From contig NEED01000071.1 in the NCBI GenBank assembly GCA_002110465.1, positions 186,001-250,000 of the forward strand: 64,000 bases of DNA. The letters run 5' to 3'. Every line of letters starts with the position of its first letter. Positions within the stretch are counted from its first letter, which is position 1. Made by a program: the position numbers and the translations under genes. The notes beneath the pieces are model-generated. The model had not been told where the DNA came from and did not search any database. It worked only from the letters and a program-made list of their open reading frames with translations. Source of the stretch: an unicellular cyanobacterium SU2. Lineage in GTDB: Bacteria > Cyanobacteriota > Cyanobacteriia > Cyanobacteriales > Microcystaceae. Shown here piece after piece: positions 1 to 8,024 of this stretch.

Positions 1-1
1 A

Positions 2-625
2 ATTGCCCTTCAAGCTCAATCGTTAGCGTTAGAGTTTACCTCCGTATTTGAAAATCTATCGGGTCTAAAAGTCATTTTTCCCGATACAGGGGCGGCTGCT
101 TTAGCCCGTCGAGACTGGGGAGAAACCCCCTTTCGGGTAACTGATTTAGGAAGTCGGGTAACATCGGTGGAGACCAAGATTTCTGAGCAAGATCAGGGGT
201 TTTTGATTGTTTCTCCCTCATCGGTGGAAGTGGAGATGGTAGAAAAATTATGTAACTTAGCTGGCGATCGCCCTGTTGTGTTATTAATTCCCCAGTTAGA
301 AGATGTTTCCATTGTGGGTATCGGTTATGCTGCCCGTAAGATACGGGGACGGTTTCTAAGTACCCTGACCTCTGCTTACTATTTTAGACCCCTAGATGGG
401 GCTGCTATCCTCCGATCCTATCCTTCTGCTTGGAATGTGTACCTCGAACAAGAAACGGGCTATGAATTAATTGCCGAAGAACCCCAAAAACCGATGGGGG
501 AAGCCTTAGAATTAATTCTCGCTAAAGCAGTGTCTGGAGATGGAGACAGTGGTAATAGTCCCGCGCCTAAAAAATCAGGGTTGTTTGCCAGTATGCAGCA
601 GTTTTTACGGGCGTTAAGTCAGTGA
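2..625 (+). CDS. DUF1995 family protein, C-terminal part (5' end outside window)
   Basis: The frame is open from the left edge, so the first base belongs to a gene that begins upstream; the GTG at 167 is internal, not a start. About 207 residues are visible. They include a stretch resembling the DUF1995 core (FPDTGAAALARRDWG, then an LLIPQLEDVSIVGIGYAARK segment, then YYFRPLDGAAILRSYP). DUF1995 is found in cyanobacteria and plastids; the plant member LPA3 is linked to photosystem II assembly. No signal peptide or membrane segment is visible in this part. The C-terminal tail is Ser/Lys rich and low in complexity. The family assignment is from recognised sequence pattern; the molecular function is unknown. 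Confidence 0.7.
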   Translation: MALQAQSLALEFTSVFENLSGLKVIFPDTGAAALARRDWGETPFRVTDLGSRVTSVETKISEQDQGFLIVSPSSVEVEMVEKLCNLAGDRPVVLLIPQLEDVSIVGIGYAARKIRGRFLSTLTSAYYFRPLDGAAILRSYPSAWNVYLEQETGYELIAEEPQKPMGEALELILAKAVSGDGDSGNSPAPKKSGLFASMQQFLRALSQ

Positions 626-696
626 AGAGGTGAGGGGGTGCAAATAATTAGGGGTAAAGCCCTTACTACCAACTTTTCTATTCATACTCAAGCTTT

Positions 697-1341
697 ATGA
701 ATTCTAATCAAACTGTTTGGATCGCTAGACACGGAAATCGCCTGGATTTTGTTAACCCTGATTGGTTTAATACGGCAGAACGTCGTTATGATCCTCCCCT
801 ATCTGAGGACGGAATGATTCAAGCTAAACAATTAGGAGAACGGCTAAAATCAGAGAAGATAACCCATATTTTTGCCTCGCCTTTTTTAAGAACGATTCAA
901 ACCGCCCATCAAGTAGCAGAAATTCTTAATCTTGAGATTAAACTAGAAGCAGGACTGGCTGAATGGCATAATCCCGAATGGATGAGTGAAAATCCAGAAA
1001 TTCATCCCCCCAACTATTTAAAAAAAGAATATCCTCGCATTAATTGGCATTATTCCTCAAAAATCATTCCCCAATATCCTGAAACTGAAACCACAGTAAT
1101 GCAACGAACAGGAGAAATTGCTAAACAATTAATTGCTGAATTTTCTGAGGATATCTTATTAGTTGGTCATGGTGCATCGGTGTTAGGAACTACCTGGGGG
1201 TTAGTAGTAGGAAAACCGACGGTTAATGCTGCGTTATGCTGTTTAGTGAAAATCGTTCGTGAGGGCGATCGTTGGCAACTAGAATTAAATGGAGATACGT
1301 CCCATTTGAGTGAAACAGAAAGTCAGATTCGTTTTGTTTAA
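697..1341 (+). CDS. Histidine phosphatase family protein (phosphoglycerate mutase-like)
   Basis: A 214-residue protein with the branch-1 histidine phosphatase signature near the N-terminus (IARHGNRLDF, catalytic His in RHG). It also has the LSEDGMIQAKQLGERL segment, the second Arg region (ASPFLRTIQTA) and a late LVGHGASVLG motif supplying the second catalytic His. This is a complete single-domain, soluble cytoplasmic member. The RHGNRLDF form with a long insertion resembles cyanobacterial and UBASH3/Sts-like phosphatases rather than true phosphoglycerate mutase, so the substrate cannot be named. It starts 71 bases after the DUF1995 stop on the same strand and is convergent with the DUF29 gene, 19 bases away. 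Confidence 0.8.
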   Translation: MNSNQTVWIARHGNRLDFVNPDWFNTAERRYDPPLSEDGMIQAKQLGERLKSEKITHIFASPFLRTIQTAHQVAEILNLEIKLEAGLAEWHNPEWMSENPEIHPPNYLKKEYPRINWHYSSKIIPQYPETETTVMQRTGEIAKQLIAEFSEDILLVGHGASVLGTTWGLVVGKPTVNAALCCLVKIVREGDRWQLELNGDTSHLSETESQIRFV

Positions 1342-1360
1342 TGATGATGATCAGAAAAAA

Positions 1361-1807
1361 TTAGGGGTTGTTATTTTCTCCTGGCAACCAATCTTCTGCT
1401 AAGATTAAATCCAAAGAATAAGGACAAACATTAGGAAATACTGAAATTTCTATCTTGGTTTGTTGAGAAGCTTGACGACGCGCACGTTGATAATTTTTTT
1501 CTAGTTGTTGTTCAGGGTAATTTTTGAGACTAGGACTATCTTCAAGGGTTAATTCAATTTGAGTACGTGCATCGGTTATGGAATCTAGCCAACTATCTGA
1601 ACGACGCTGGGGTTGATATTGCCACTTGAGTAAATGCAGTAAAAGACGAGTTAGCTGACTATTAATTCCCCGTTTTTCACTTTTCCCCAAGTCTTCAACC
1701 TCCTCAATTAAGTGATTTACATCAATTTCATGCCAACGTCTTTCTCTTAATAATGCGGCGGTTTGATCAATCCATATATTGAAATCTGACAAGTAAGTTT
1801 TACTCAT
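1361..1807 (-). CDS. DUF29 domain protein
   Basis: A 148-residue helical protein matching the DUF29 family common in cyanobacteria: an N-terminal DFNIWIDQTAALLRERRWHEIDVNHLIEEVEDLG segment (shown here by its ends only, at residues 8-42), a central LLLHLLKWQYQPQRRS stretch and a SWLDSITDAR motif. It is highly charged with no membrane segment or signal peptide. Function is unknown for the family. Its ATG lies next to a 12-base palindrome (AATAACGTTATT, about 1807-1818) that could be regulatory. It is read convergently with the phosphatase gene, and 182 bases separate it from nadE on the same strand. Confidence 0.75.
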   Translation of the reverse strand: MSKTYLSDFNIWIDQTAALLRERRWHEIDVNHLIEEVEDLGKSEKRGINSQLTRLLLHLLKWQYQPQRRSDSWLDSITDARTQIELTLEDSPSLKNYPEQQLEKNYQRARRQASQQTKIEISVFPNVCPYSLDLILAEDWLPGENNNP

Positions 1808-1989
1808 AATAACGTTATTTTTTTATAGGTTTCATGAATCGGTAATGGGGTCATAATTTCTAGTCTACCATCAGCTTTAGTACGTTATTGCAGAAAAAAA
1901 GCAGAGAAATTCCCAAAAAACTGTAGTTTGCCTAATGCCCCCTACTTAATGTTTTAAACATGAATGAAAAATGGTAGTGTTAATTAACA

Positions 1990-3678
1990 TTAATCAATTT
2001 TCCAATAACTAGCAATTGGCATTCTCCAACCTGTCCCAAATGCTCTATCTGTCACTTTTAATCCTGGAGGAGCCTGTTTTCGTTTAAATTCAGCACGAGT
2101 AACTAATTTTAAAACTTTATTAATAACGGCTGAATCAAACCCTGCTTCCTGAATTTGAGTAATTGATTGATGGCGATGAATTAATCGATCTAGAATTTCA
2201 TCAAGCACCTCATAAGAAGGTAAAGAATCTTGATCAGTTTGATCCGGTTTTAATTCCGCACTAGGGGGTTTAATTAAAATATTATGGGGAATCACCTCCC
2301 CGTCACGATTTAGCCAGCGACAAAGGGAAAATACACGGGTTTTAGGCACATCTGAAATAACGGCTAGTCCTCCATTCATATCCCCATACAAGGTACAATA
2401 ACCCACCGCCATTTCTGATTTATTTCCAGTAGATAATAGAAGATGTCCAAATTTATTAGCAATAGCCATCAATAAATTACCCCGAATACGAGATTGAATA
2501 TTCTCTTCAGCAACCCCGAATTCTGTCCCTGTAAATAGAGGGTCTAATAGAGTATTATAGGACTTCATAACGTCCCCAATAGGTAATTTATAACTGTTAA
2601 TGCCTAAGTTTTTAACTAAAGCTTCAGCATCAGTAATAGAATGGTCAGAACTAAAGGGAGATGGCATGAGCAATGCTAACACATTTTCTTTTCCTAACGC
2701 TTCTGTCGCGATCGCAGCAACTAATGCAGAATCAATTCCTCCACTTAATCCTAAAACAACTTTAGAAAACCCGCATTTTCTCACATAATCTTTAAGTCCT
2801 AAAACTAAAGCTAACCAAATTTCTTCTTCTTCTATTTTTATTGGATCATTAATCTTTGACAGAGAAAAATCTTTGTTTTTAGCTTCAAAATCAATAAAGT
2901 CAATATTTTCCTCAAATGCTTTTAATCGTAGAACAATTTCACTTTTTTTATTCACAGCAAAACTATTGCCATCAAAAATTAAGTCATCATTGCCACCAAT
3001 TTGATTCACATAAATGATCGGAATTTGATAGCGTTGACTGCTATATTTAATCATTTTCTCCCGTATCTTTTGCTTACCGAAACTATAGGGAGAAGCCGAT
3101 AAATTAACAATAAAATCAACCCCAACATTGAGCAAGTCTTCTAAGGGATTATGTTCATAGGATTTGTGTCCCCAAAACTTTTCATCATTCCATAAATCTT
3201 CACAGATTGTTACCCCAATTTTTAAAGGAGTAGATAACTGAGAATCAGGCAATAATTCAAAATAATTAGTTTGTCTTCCTGGTTCAAAATAGCGATCTTC
3301 ATCAAAAACATCATAAGTAGGCAAAAGCCGTTTATGAAAAATTTGTTTTACTTGACCATTTTCTAGCCAAGCAATGCTGTTAAAAAGGGGTTTTTCTCCT
3401 TTAATGCAATCATCAGTATTAGGCGTAACTGTTCCTACTAAAACAGCTAATTTAGAGGGTAAATTTTGGGCTAAATTCTGTAATTCAATAGAAAGGAATT
3501 TAATAAAACTAGGATTGAGGAGTAAATCACGAGGAGGATAACCACATAAAGACAATTCAGGAGTTAATAAAATTCTAGCATTTTCATTGGCTGCAAATTG
3601 AGCTACCTCTACAATTTTTTGAGTATTTTTAGAGAGGTCTCCAATGGTTGGATTCAGTTGAGCAATTGCAATTTTCAT
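1990..3678 (-). CDS. nadE: NAD+ synthase, glutamine-dependent (amidase plus synthetase)
   Basis: A 562-residue protein that makes NAD+ from nicotinate adenine dinucleotide, ATP and glutamine-derived ammonia, the last step of NAD synthesis. The N-terminal CN-hydrolase/glutaminase domain (residues 1-250) shows the Glu-Lys-Cys triad: LLTPELSLCGYPPRD, FHKRLLPTYDVFDE and VTICEDLW. The C-terminal synthetase domain (about 290-562) has the ATP pyrophosphatase P-loop GLSGGIDSALVAA. It ends with a conserved tail around RAEFKRKQAPPGLKVT. Length is normal for the bacterial two-domain type. It is the last gene of the minus-strand group pncB-nadD-nrtR-nadE, 17 bases after the regulator gene, so it is very likely cotranscribed. 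Cytoplasmic. Confidence 0.95.
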   Translation of the reverse strand: MKIAIAQLNPTIGDLSKNTQKIVEVAQFAANENARILLTPELSLCGYPPRDLLLNPSFIKFLSIELQNLAQNLPSKLAVLVGTVTPNTDDCIKGEKPLFNSIAWLENGQVKQIFHKRLLPTYDVFDEDRYFEPGRQTNYFELLPDSQLSTPLKIGVTICEDLWNDEKFWGHKSYEHNPLEDLLNVGVDFIVNLSASPYSFGKQKIREKMIKYSSQRYQIPIIYVNQIGGNDDLIFDGNSFAVNKKSEIVLRLKAFEENIDFIDFEAKNKDFSLSKINDPIKIEEEEIWLALVLGLKDYVRKCGFSKVVLGLSGGIDSALVAAIATEALGKENVLALLMPSPFSSDHSITDAEALVKNLGINSYKLPIGDVMKSYNTLLDPLFTGTEFGVAEENIQSRIRGNLLMAIANKFGHLLLSTGNKSEMAVGYCTLYGDMNGGLAVISDVPKTRVFSLCRWLNRDGEVIPHNILIKPPSAELKPDQTDQDSLPSYEVLDEILDRLIHRHQSITQIQEAGFDSAVINKVLKLVTRAEFKRKQAPPGLKVTDRAFGTGWRMPIASYWKID

Positions 3679-3695
3679 GATAACTTGTATTAGCT

Positions 3696-4418
3696 TTAAA
3701 CAAAAACAAAAGGCTTATCTTTAAAGGGTGCAAATGCTTCAGCATCAAAGCGATACAAACTAGCAGGTCTTCCTGCCCCCCTAGAGACTTTTTTTTCAGT
3801 ATCTATCAGAAATCCTAACTTTAATAAGCGAGATCTAAAATTAGAATAGTCAGCAAAGTTTTCTCCTAAAATAGTTGTATAAACTTGATAAAGATCATTT
3901 AAAGTAAATAAGTCTGGTAAAATATCAAAAGCAATGGGACTATACTCAAGTTTATTTCGTAACCGTTGATAGCCATAATCTAAAATTTGATTGTGATCAA
4001 AAGCTAACTGAGGAACTTTTTGAATCCTATACCAAGTTGTCCTATTATGATTATTGGTTAAGAGTTCTGCTTCCTCAAAACGAACTAAAGCAAAATAGCT
4101 CACCGAAAGGTAGCGAACGCCAAAACTATTAGGAGATTCTCTCGGATCTCGATTCGGTCCTCCAAAGGTATATAATTGCTCTAAATAGAGATTATTAACC
4201 CGAATTTTCTCAGACAATATTCTCTGGGCAGCTTCTTCTAAAGATTCCCCATTTCTCACTAAAGTTCCTGGTAAACTCCATTGATTATTAAAGAGTTTTT
4301 CTGGCCGTTTAACCAATAAAACTAAAAGTCGATGATGTTGAGAGTCAACGGAAAAAATAACATTATCTACCCCAACCTTAAAATCCGCTAAAACAAGTTT
4401 ATTTTCCGCTAAATTCAT
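3696..4418 (-). CDS. nrtR: Nudix-like transcriptional regulator of NAD metabolism (NrtR-like)
   Basis: A 240-residue protein with an N-terminal Nudix fold (residues 10-140) and a C-terminal winged-helix region (about 150-240; LFTLNDLYQVYTTILGE, then RSRLLKLGFLIDTEKKVSRGAGRPASLYRF). This arrangement is that of NrtR, an ADP-ribose-responsive regulator of NAD genes. The Nudix box is degenerate: GTLVRNGESLEEAAQRILSEKI has QRILSEK where hydrolases have RExxEE, so hydrolysis is doubtful and ligand sensing more likely. It overlaps the nadD stop by 4 bases (ATGA), which indicates translational coupling. Its place between nadD and nadE supports a role in controlling this operon. Alternative: an active ADP-ribose pyrophosphatase. 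Confidence 0.8.
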   Translation of the reverse strand: MNLAENKLVLADFKVGVDNVIFSVDSQHHRLLVLLVKRPEKLFNNQWSLPGTLVRNGESLEEAAQRILSEKIRVNNLYLEQLYTFGGPNRDPRESPNSFGVRYLSVSYFALVRFEEAELLTNNHNRTTWYRIQKVPQLAFDHNQILDYGYQRLRNKLEYSPIAFDILPDLFTLNDLYQVYTTILGENFADYSNFRSRLLKLGFLIDTEKKVSRGAGRPASLYRFDAEAFAPFKDKPFVFV

Positions 4419-4981
4419 TGATACAATTGCTCTTGATAAATATAATCTTGAATGGGTTGAATCAAAACACTTTGATTTTGGTTTTCTCGATAAGCCGTTG
4501 AAGACACAGCCGGGGCATCAAGATCAGCTATCTGATAGTTTCCGCCCAATTCTTTTAAAGCTATTAAGTCCTTCTGAGCAATAGAATAGCCAGGGCGAGG
4601 AACAATTAAAATATCCACTTGATCTAGCAACTCTTCAATATGATACCAGCGACGAATTTGACCGACTAAATCAGACCCGATCACTAAACTATAGTCAGGG
4701 TTTTCTCCCCAAATTTCCTTAGCCTTAGCTAAACTCATTAAACTGCGTCGATGGCTCAACTTTTCACTAAGATAAATATTGTTTCGGGGGGGATTAATAT
4801 CATCAATTAATAACTTTAACATTGCCATACGATGAGACAAAGAAGTTTGATGATTTTTATAGGGATTATCTGAAGCCCAAACCCCAACCCAATCATAGTG
4901 ATCAGATAGCCAACGGAGAATCGATTGATGACCTTCAGTAGGGGGATCAGCACTGGTTCCAAACAGAGCAATTTTTGTCAT
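4415..4981 (-). CDS. nadD: Nicotinate-nucleotide adenylyltransferase
   Basis: A protein of about 188 residues of the nucleotidyltransferase superfamily, converting nicotinate mononucleotide and ATP to deamido-NAD. It shows the N-terminal nucleotide-binding motif (MTKIALFGTSADPPTEGHQSI, a GxFxPxHxGH variant in which the first H position is T) and the late SSTAYR motif (ISST/SxR equivalent). I chose the ATG at 4981. A longer reading starts 15 bases earlier (4996) but falls close to the tandem repeat behind pncB and adds only MIVNH, which is not conserved. It overlaps the next gene by 4 bases and follows pncB. Soluble, cytoplasmic. Confidence 0.9.
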   Translation of the reverse strand: MTKIALFGTSADPPTEGHQSILRWLSDHYDWVGVWASDNPYKNHQTSLSHRMAMLKLLIDDINPPRNNIYLSEKLSHRRSLMSLAKAKEIWGENPDYSLVIGSDLVGQIRRWYHIEELLDQVDILIVPRPGYSIAQKDLIALKELGGNYQIADLDAPAVSSTAYRENQNQSVLIQPIQDYIYQEQLYQ

Positions 4982-4987
4982 GTGATT

Positions 4988-5022
4988 AACTATCAACTAT
5001 TAACTATCAACTATCAACTAAC
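4988..5022. repeat. Tandem heptamer repeat (AACTATC, five units)
   Basis: Five 7-base units, AACTATC AACTATT AACTATC AACTATC and AACTAAC. The repeat fills the pncB-nadD gap and runs into the 3' end of pncB: the TGA stop (5014-5016, read on minus) and the last two codons lie within it. Heptameric short tandem repeats of this sort are widespread in cyanobacterial genomes. Confidence 0.8.
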
Positions 5023-6363
5023 TAAAGATTGACGTAAAAATTCGAGAGTATTAGAGATTTTAACCCCAACAGAAGTAGGTTGACTCAGGTGACGAGTGGC
5101 TGAGGGAAGACTGGTAACAAATGCTTGAGTCCGTTGACGAATAGTATCTAAAGATTCAGGTTCAAACAAGGGTTTTCCTTCTTTCATCACCAATTGTAGG
5201 AGGGGAGTTTCTTCTCCTTGAATAGAGTCGGTAGCTAACCCTAAGCGATCGCTTTCAATTATGCCCTGATTGTAGGTGCGAAAAATCTGTTTTCGGCCTG
5301 GATAGGTGGCTTTATGGCTAGATTGTTTCATAGTAGGAGTCCCATCAATTTCCACTAATTTATAAACGCCGTTGACGGGTTTTCCGGTGACAAGGCGGGT
5401 TCCGAGTCCATAGCCATCAATAGAGGCACCTGCTTCTATAAGACGGGCAATTTCCCACTCATCAAGATCACCACTGGCAAAGATTTTAATATCGGGTAAC
5501 AGCGATCGCACTTTTTGGGATAATTCTACTAAATCCCCCGAATCTAGACGAACTCCAGCTAAATCAAAGGTTCCGTTCCTAACTTTGTCCGCTAACCGTT
5601 GCGCGGCCGCTACGGTATCATAGGTATCAATTAGTAAAGTAGCCCCAGGAAAGTAACGACTAAAGGCATGAAAAGCTTCATCTTCACTTCCTGACACAGC
5701 TTTAATGGCCATGACTAAAGAATGAGCCATCGTTCCACCGGGTTTGCATCCTAACTTCAAAGCCGCCAACACATTAGAGGTGGCATCTAACCCCCCTGCT
5801 AAAGCTGCTCTAGCCGCCCATACTGAGCCTTGGGGACTAAATGCCCGTCGGGTTCCAAATTCTAATAATAGAGCGTTTTCCCCCGCTACATCGCGCATTC
5901 TCGCGGCTCTGGTGGCAATCAAACTTTGATAGTTAAGGGTGTTTAACAGGTAAGTTTCTACCAGTTGAGCTTGCCACAAAGGGGCTTCTACCCTTAATAA
6001 GGGTTCATTGGCAAAAACTGCCGTTCCTTCAGGGACAGCCCAAACGTCCCCCGTAAAGCTTCCTGAACCTAGGAGTGACCAAAATTCTGGGGGGACGTGG
6101 TCAAAAATTCTGGTTTTCTCTAAAGCTTCTAATTGCGCTTGGCTAAAGTTCAGGTTTTCTAAATAATTCAACCCCTGAGCGAGTCCCATGGCGATTAAAT
6201 AACCAAAGTGTTCAGGGAGATGGCGCACGAACAATTCAAAACTAGCACGACGATGGGCGAGTTTCTCTCCGGTGTAACAAGCAACCATCGTTAACTCATA
6301 CAAATCTGTGAGCAGACTGTAATCATGGGGAGAGAAGGTCAGTCCTTGATCTTGGGTGAGCAT
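5014..6363 (-). CDS. pncB: Nicotinate phosphoribosyltransferase
   Basis: A 449-residue enzyme of the NAPRTase family that joins nicotinate to PRPP, ATP-assisted, in the Preiss-Handler salvage route. Characteristic parts are the N-terminal LLTDLYELTMVACY, the LLLEFGTRRAFSPQGS segment, GGTMAHSLVMA, LIDTYDTV, the ASGDLDEWEI strand and GYGLGTRLVTG, which together form the type II PRTase barrel. Length is typical of the cyanobacterial/Firmicute form. It is the promoter-proximal gene of the NAD operon. A good SD-like AGGAGGA (minus strand, about 6393-6402) sits more than 30 bases before the ATG, with an 18-base palindrome in between. The final codons and stop lie in a heptamer repeat. Confidence 0.93.
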   Translation of the reverse strand: MLTQDQGLTFSPHDYSLLTDLYELTMVACYTGEKLAHRRASFELFVRHLPEHFGYLIAMGLAQGLNYLENLNFSQAQLEALEKTRIFDHVPPEFWSLLGSGSFTGDVWAVPEGTAVFANEPLLRVEAPLWQAQLVETYLLNTLNYQSLIATRAARMRDVAGENALLLEFGTRRAFSPQGSVWAARAALAGGLDATSNVLAALKLGCKPGGTMAHSLVMAIKAVSGSEDEAFHAFSRYFPGATLLIDTYDTVAAAQRLADKVRNGTFDLAGVRLDSGDLVELSQKVRSLLPDIKIFASGDLDEWEIARLIEAGASIDGYGLGTRLVTGKPVNGVYKLVEIDGTPTMKQSSHKATYPGRKQIFRTYNQGIIESDRLGLATDSIQGEETPLLQLVMKEGKPLFEPESLDTIRQRTQAFVTSLPSATRHLSQPTSVGVKISNTLEFLRQSLVS

Positions 6364-6374
6364 GAGTGATTGAG

Positions 6375-6392
6375 TGTACCGAGTTGGGTACA
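6375..6392. promoter_or_regulatory. 18-base palindrome before pncB, candidate NrtR operator or mRNA hairpin
   Basis: TGTACCGAGTTGGGTACA has perfect 6-base arms around a 6-base centre, 11 bases upstream of the pncB ATG. It lies between an AGGAGGA sequence and the start codon. It could be an operator for the NrtR-like protein in the same operon, or a 5'-UTR hairpin that brings the SD-like sequence nearer the ATG. Only the palindrome is observed; the role is inferred. Confidence 0.4.
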
Positions 6393-7122
6393 GTCCTCCT
6401 AAATCCTTCGAATTTAATTATAGTAGATTTTACCAAAAATGACGGCGTTCAAATTTTTAATGAAACCTCAAAGCTCGTAGTCAGGGGTTCAGCCCTCTGC
6501 ATCAATGTCTGAGACGTTGTCTGAGACGTTTGAGATAAAAAGGAAGAATAATGCCCTTAAAAATGGAAGGTTGCTGAGAGAAACGGTCCATTTAGATTCT
6601 CTTCAAATCTAAAATCGTTGTGGGACTTAAACAAGTATGAGTCTCAAATTAAGGTATAATCTTTGTCAAACAAACGTTTCACGTCGAAAAACTACTGATT
6701 AATCAACCTTTAGAGCTATCTATTTCGCTTTATCATAGCTCAAGCAATTAAGGAGTAAGTTAGGTCACATTTACTAAAAAATCTTGGTAAGGGTTTCTCG
6801 TGAGCAACTACTTTAGAGCAATTTTAGATAAGAGTGATGAATCGGGTATGTTTTAGTAATTTTCTACAACAAGAACTATAGCTATAATCAGAGTAGAGAC
6901 CCTAGGGATCAACAATAATAAACACATTACTTTATAAAAATCCACAAAAAGACAAAGTAAACTCCTATAGTTTCAACATTTATTACGAACTCGTTTAAAG
7001 GTCAAGATTTCCTTAGATAATCAAAAATAGAGGAGAAAAGAAAGCTCTTCTAACCCGAAAAAATACTAAAGACTTAGCAATAAGTATTTAATCAAGTTAA
7101 TGAGAGTTGAGAGGCAGATGTT
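6393..7122. other. Intergenic stretch without a recognised gene
   Basis: 730 AT-rich bases between pncB and the small gene at 7123. I see a duplicated TCTGAGACGT (about 6508-6530) and an 8-base inverted repeat TTTAGATT/AATCTAAA with a 7-base loop (6591-6613) without a T-run. There is also a very short possible GTG-started frame of 18 codons at 6800, which I do not accept as a gene. The promoters for pncB (minus) and the small gene (plus) must lie here, but no convincing -35/-10 pair could be fixed by eye. Confidence 0.5.
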
Positions 7123-7272
7123 ATGAGTATTAACAAAATTTTGCAAGGTTTAGTTCAATATATTGCCGAGGGCTTTGCTCGGATTTTTAGTCCAGCTAAA
7201 GATCAGTACACGGATATTGGAGTCCAACCTTTCGATTGTGCGCCCTATGAAGAAGCATCTGATAAATTATAA
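7123..7272 (+). CDS. Small conserved-looking protein, 49 residues
   Basis: ATG to TAA, 49 codons, ending in an acidic tail (PYEEASDKL). The protein begins MSINKILQGLVQYIAEGFAR, an amphipathic helix, followed by IFSPAKDQYTDIGVQPFDCAPYEE. A good terminator follows 69 bases after the stop, so it is a plausible single-gene transcript with a long AT-rich leader. I do not recognise a named family. The composition (amphipathic helix, then a Pro/Tyr-rich segment with one Cys) suggests a small peripheral membrane or complex subunit, but that is guesswork. Codon use and the isolated, terminator-bounded unit argue for a real gene. Confidence 0.6.
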   Translation: MSINKILQGLVQYIAEGFARIFSPAKDQYTDIGVQPFDCAPYEEASDKL

Positions 7273-7340
7273 AAAAACGACAAATCTAAAATCAGATCGC
7301 TAAAGTTTAATCTTAATAAGTGATATTTGTTTAATGGTGG

Positions 7341-7368
7341 TGGAATCTTGCTTAGGATTCCATTTTTT
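7341..7368 (+). terminator. Rho-independent terminator after the 49-codon gene
   Basis: A 7-base stem TGGAATC/GATTCCA with an 8-base loop is followed at once by TTTTTT, the standard plus-strand intrinsic terminator layout. Confidence 0.75.
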
Positions 7369-7378
7369 AGTGATCGAC

Positions 7379-7409
7379 AAAAAACCCTCAGAAGAAATAC
7401 TTCCGAGGG
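7379..7409 (-). terminator. Minus-strand intrinsic terminator
   Basis: The stem CCCTC/GAGGG continues inward with GAAG/CTTC past one mismatch, with loop AAATA. On the minus strand it is followed by six Ts (complement of 7379-7384). No minus-strand protein gene lies upstream of it between here and tpiA, which suggests that a non-coding transcript ends here. Confidence 0.6.
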
Positions 7410-7660
7410 AAAGTTTCTCAAAATTACGATGAGTTAAGAACAACTGATTGAGTTGAAAAACTTAACTCTAAAATGTCTACTATCTACCGCCGTTCTGATG
7501 GAGAGTTTAATCTCCCTCCGATAGCAGTTAAGTAGAGGAAGCGATAAAAACTCTACAACTTTAAAACTTTATTCATCATTCATCATTTTAAATGCTGTCC
7601 GTAACCTTGACATCGCTCTCCTTCAGGTTACAGCAAAGGAACACAACGGCGAAACTTCCT
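7379..7660 (-). ncRNA. Candidate structured ncRNA
   Basis: No protein gene is credible here, but inverted repeats are dense. GAGTTAAG/CTTAACTC (7431-7468) encloses CAACT/AGTTG. CTATC/GATAG (about 7481-7527) encloses GGAGA/TCTCC. GTAGAG/CTCTAC lies near 7530-7555, and GTAACCT/AGGTTAC at 7601-7631. A terminator oriented for minus-strand transcription closes the left side. I do not match it to 6S, tmRNA, RNase P, SRP or Yfr RNAs. Strand and 5' end are uncertain. A 14-codon frame with an AGGAGAG upstream also exists on the minus strand (ATG at about 7615), so a leader peptide is an alternative. Confidence 0.35.
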
Positions 7661-7818
7661 TCCAGCTTGATTTCAATCTATTATCAAGATAACATGATTA
7701 TTTAGAGCAAAAACTTAAGCTATTCTTAAGATATTATGTTACTTTTGTTACAGTTTATAAAGAAGATTAGAAGTAAAGAGTTAAGTCAGAAAAAATTAAA
7801 AATAGGTATATCTTATAG

Positions 7819-7847
7819 AAAAAACCCGTGATAAAAGCCGGTTTTTA
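7819..7847. terminator. Terminator-like hairpin upstream of tpiA
   Basis: AAAAACC/GGTTTTT arms, extended by G-C with one bulge, around a loop of about ten bases. There are T-runs on both strands, so it could act bidirectionally. It separates the structured non-coding segment from the tpiA leader (7848-8024), which is AT-rich and shows nothing else recognisable. Confidence 0.5.
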
Positions 7848-8024
7848 TAGAAATAATTTAGAGAATGAAGTTCAAAAATTCACGTTAGAGATTCTGAGTT
7901 ATCTTCCCTGACAAACTCTATTTTTTTCAAAACTTCCCTCTTATCTACTCTTCCCTCCGATCCCCCTCAGGGATTACACTAGAAGACTGCAAAAGACGTT
8001 GAAGTTAATTTTTAAGAGATAGCT

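Noticed and set aside
6800-6856. 18-codon GTG-initiated peptide in the pncB intergenic region
   Set aside because: Very short, no clear promoter or terminator, and no recognisable pattern; indistinguishable from chance.
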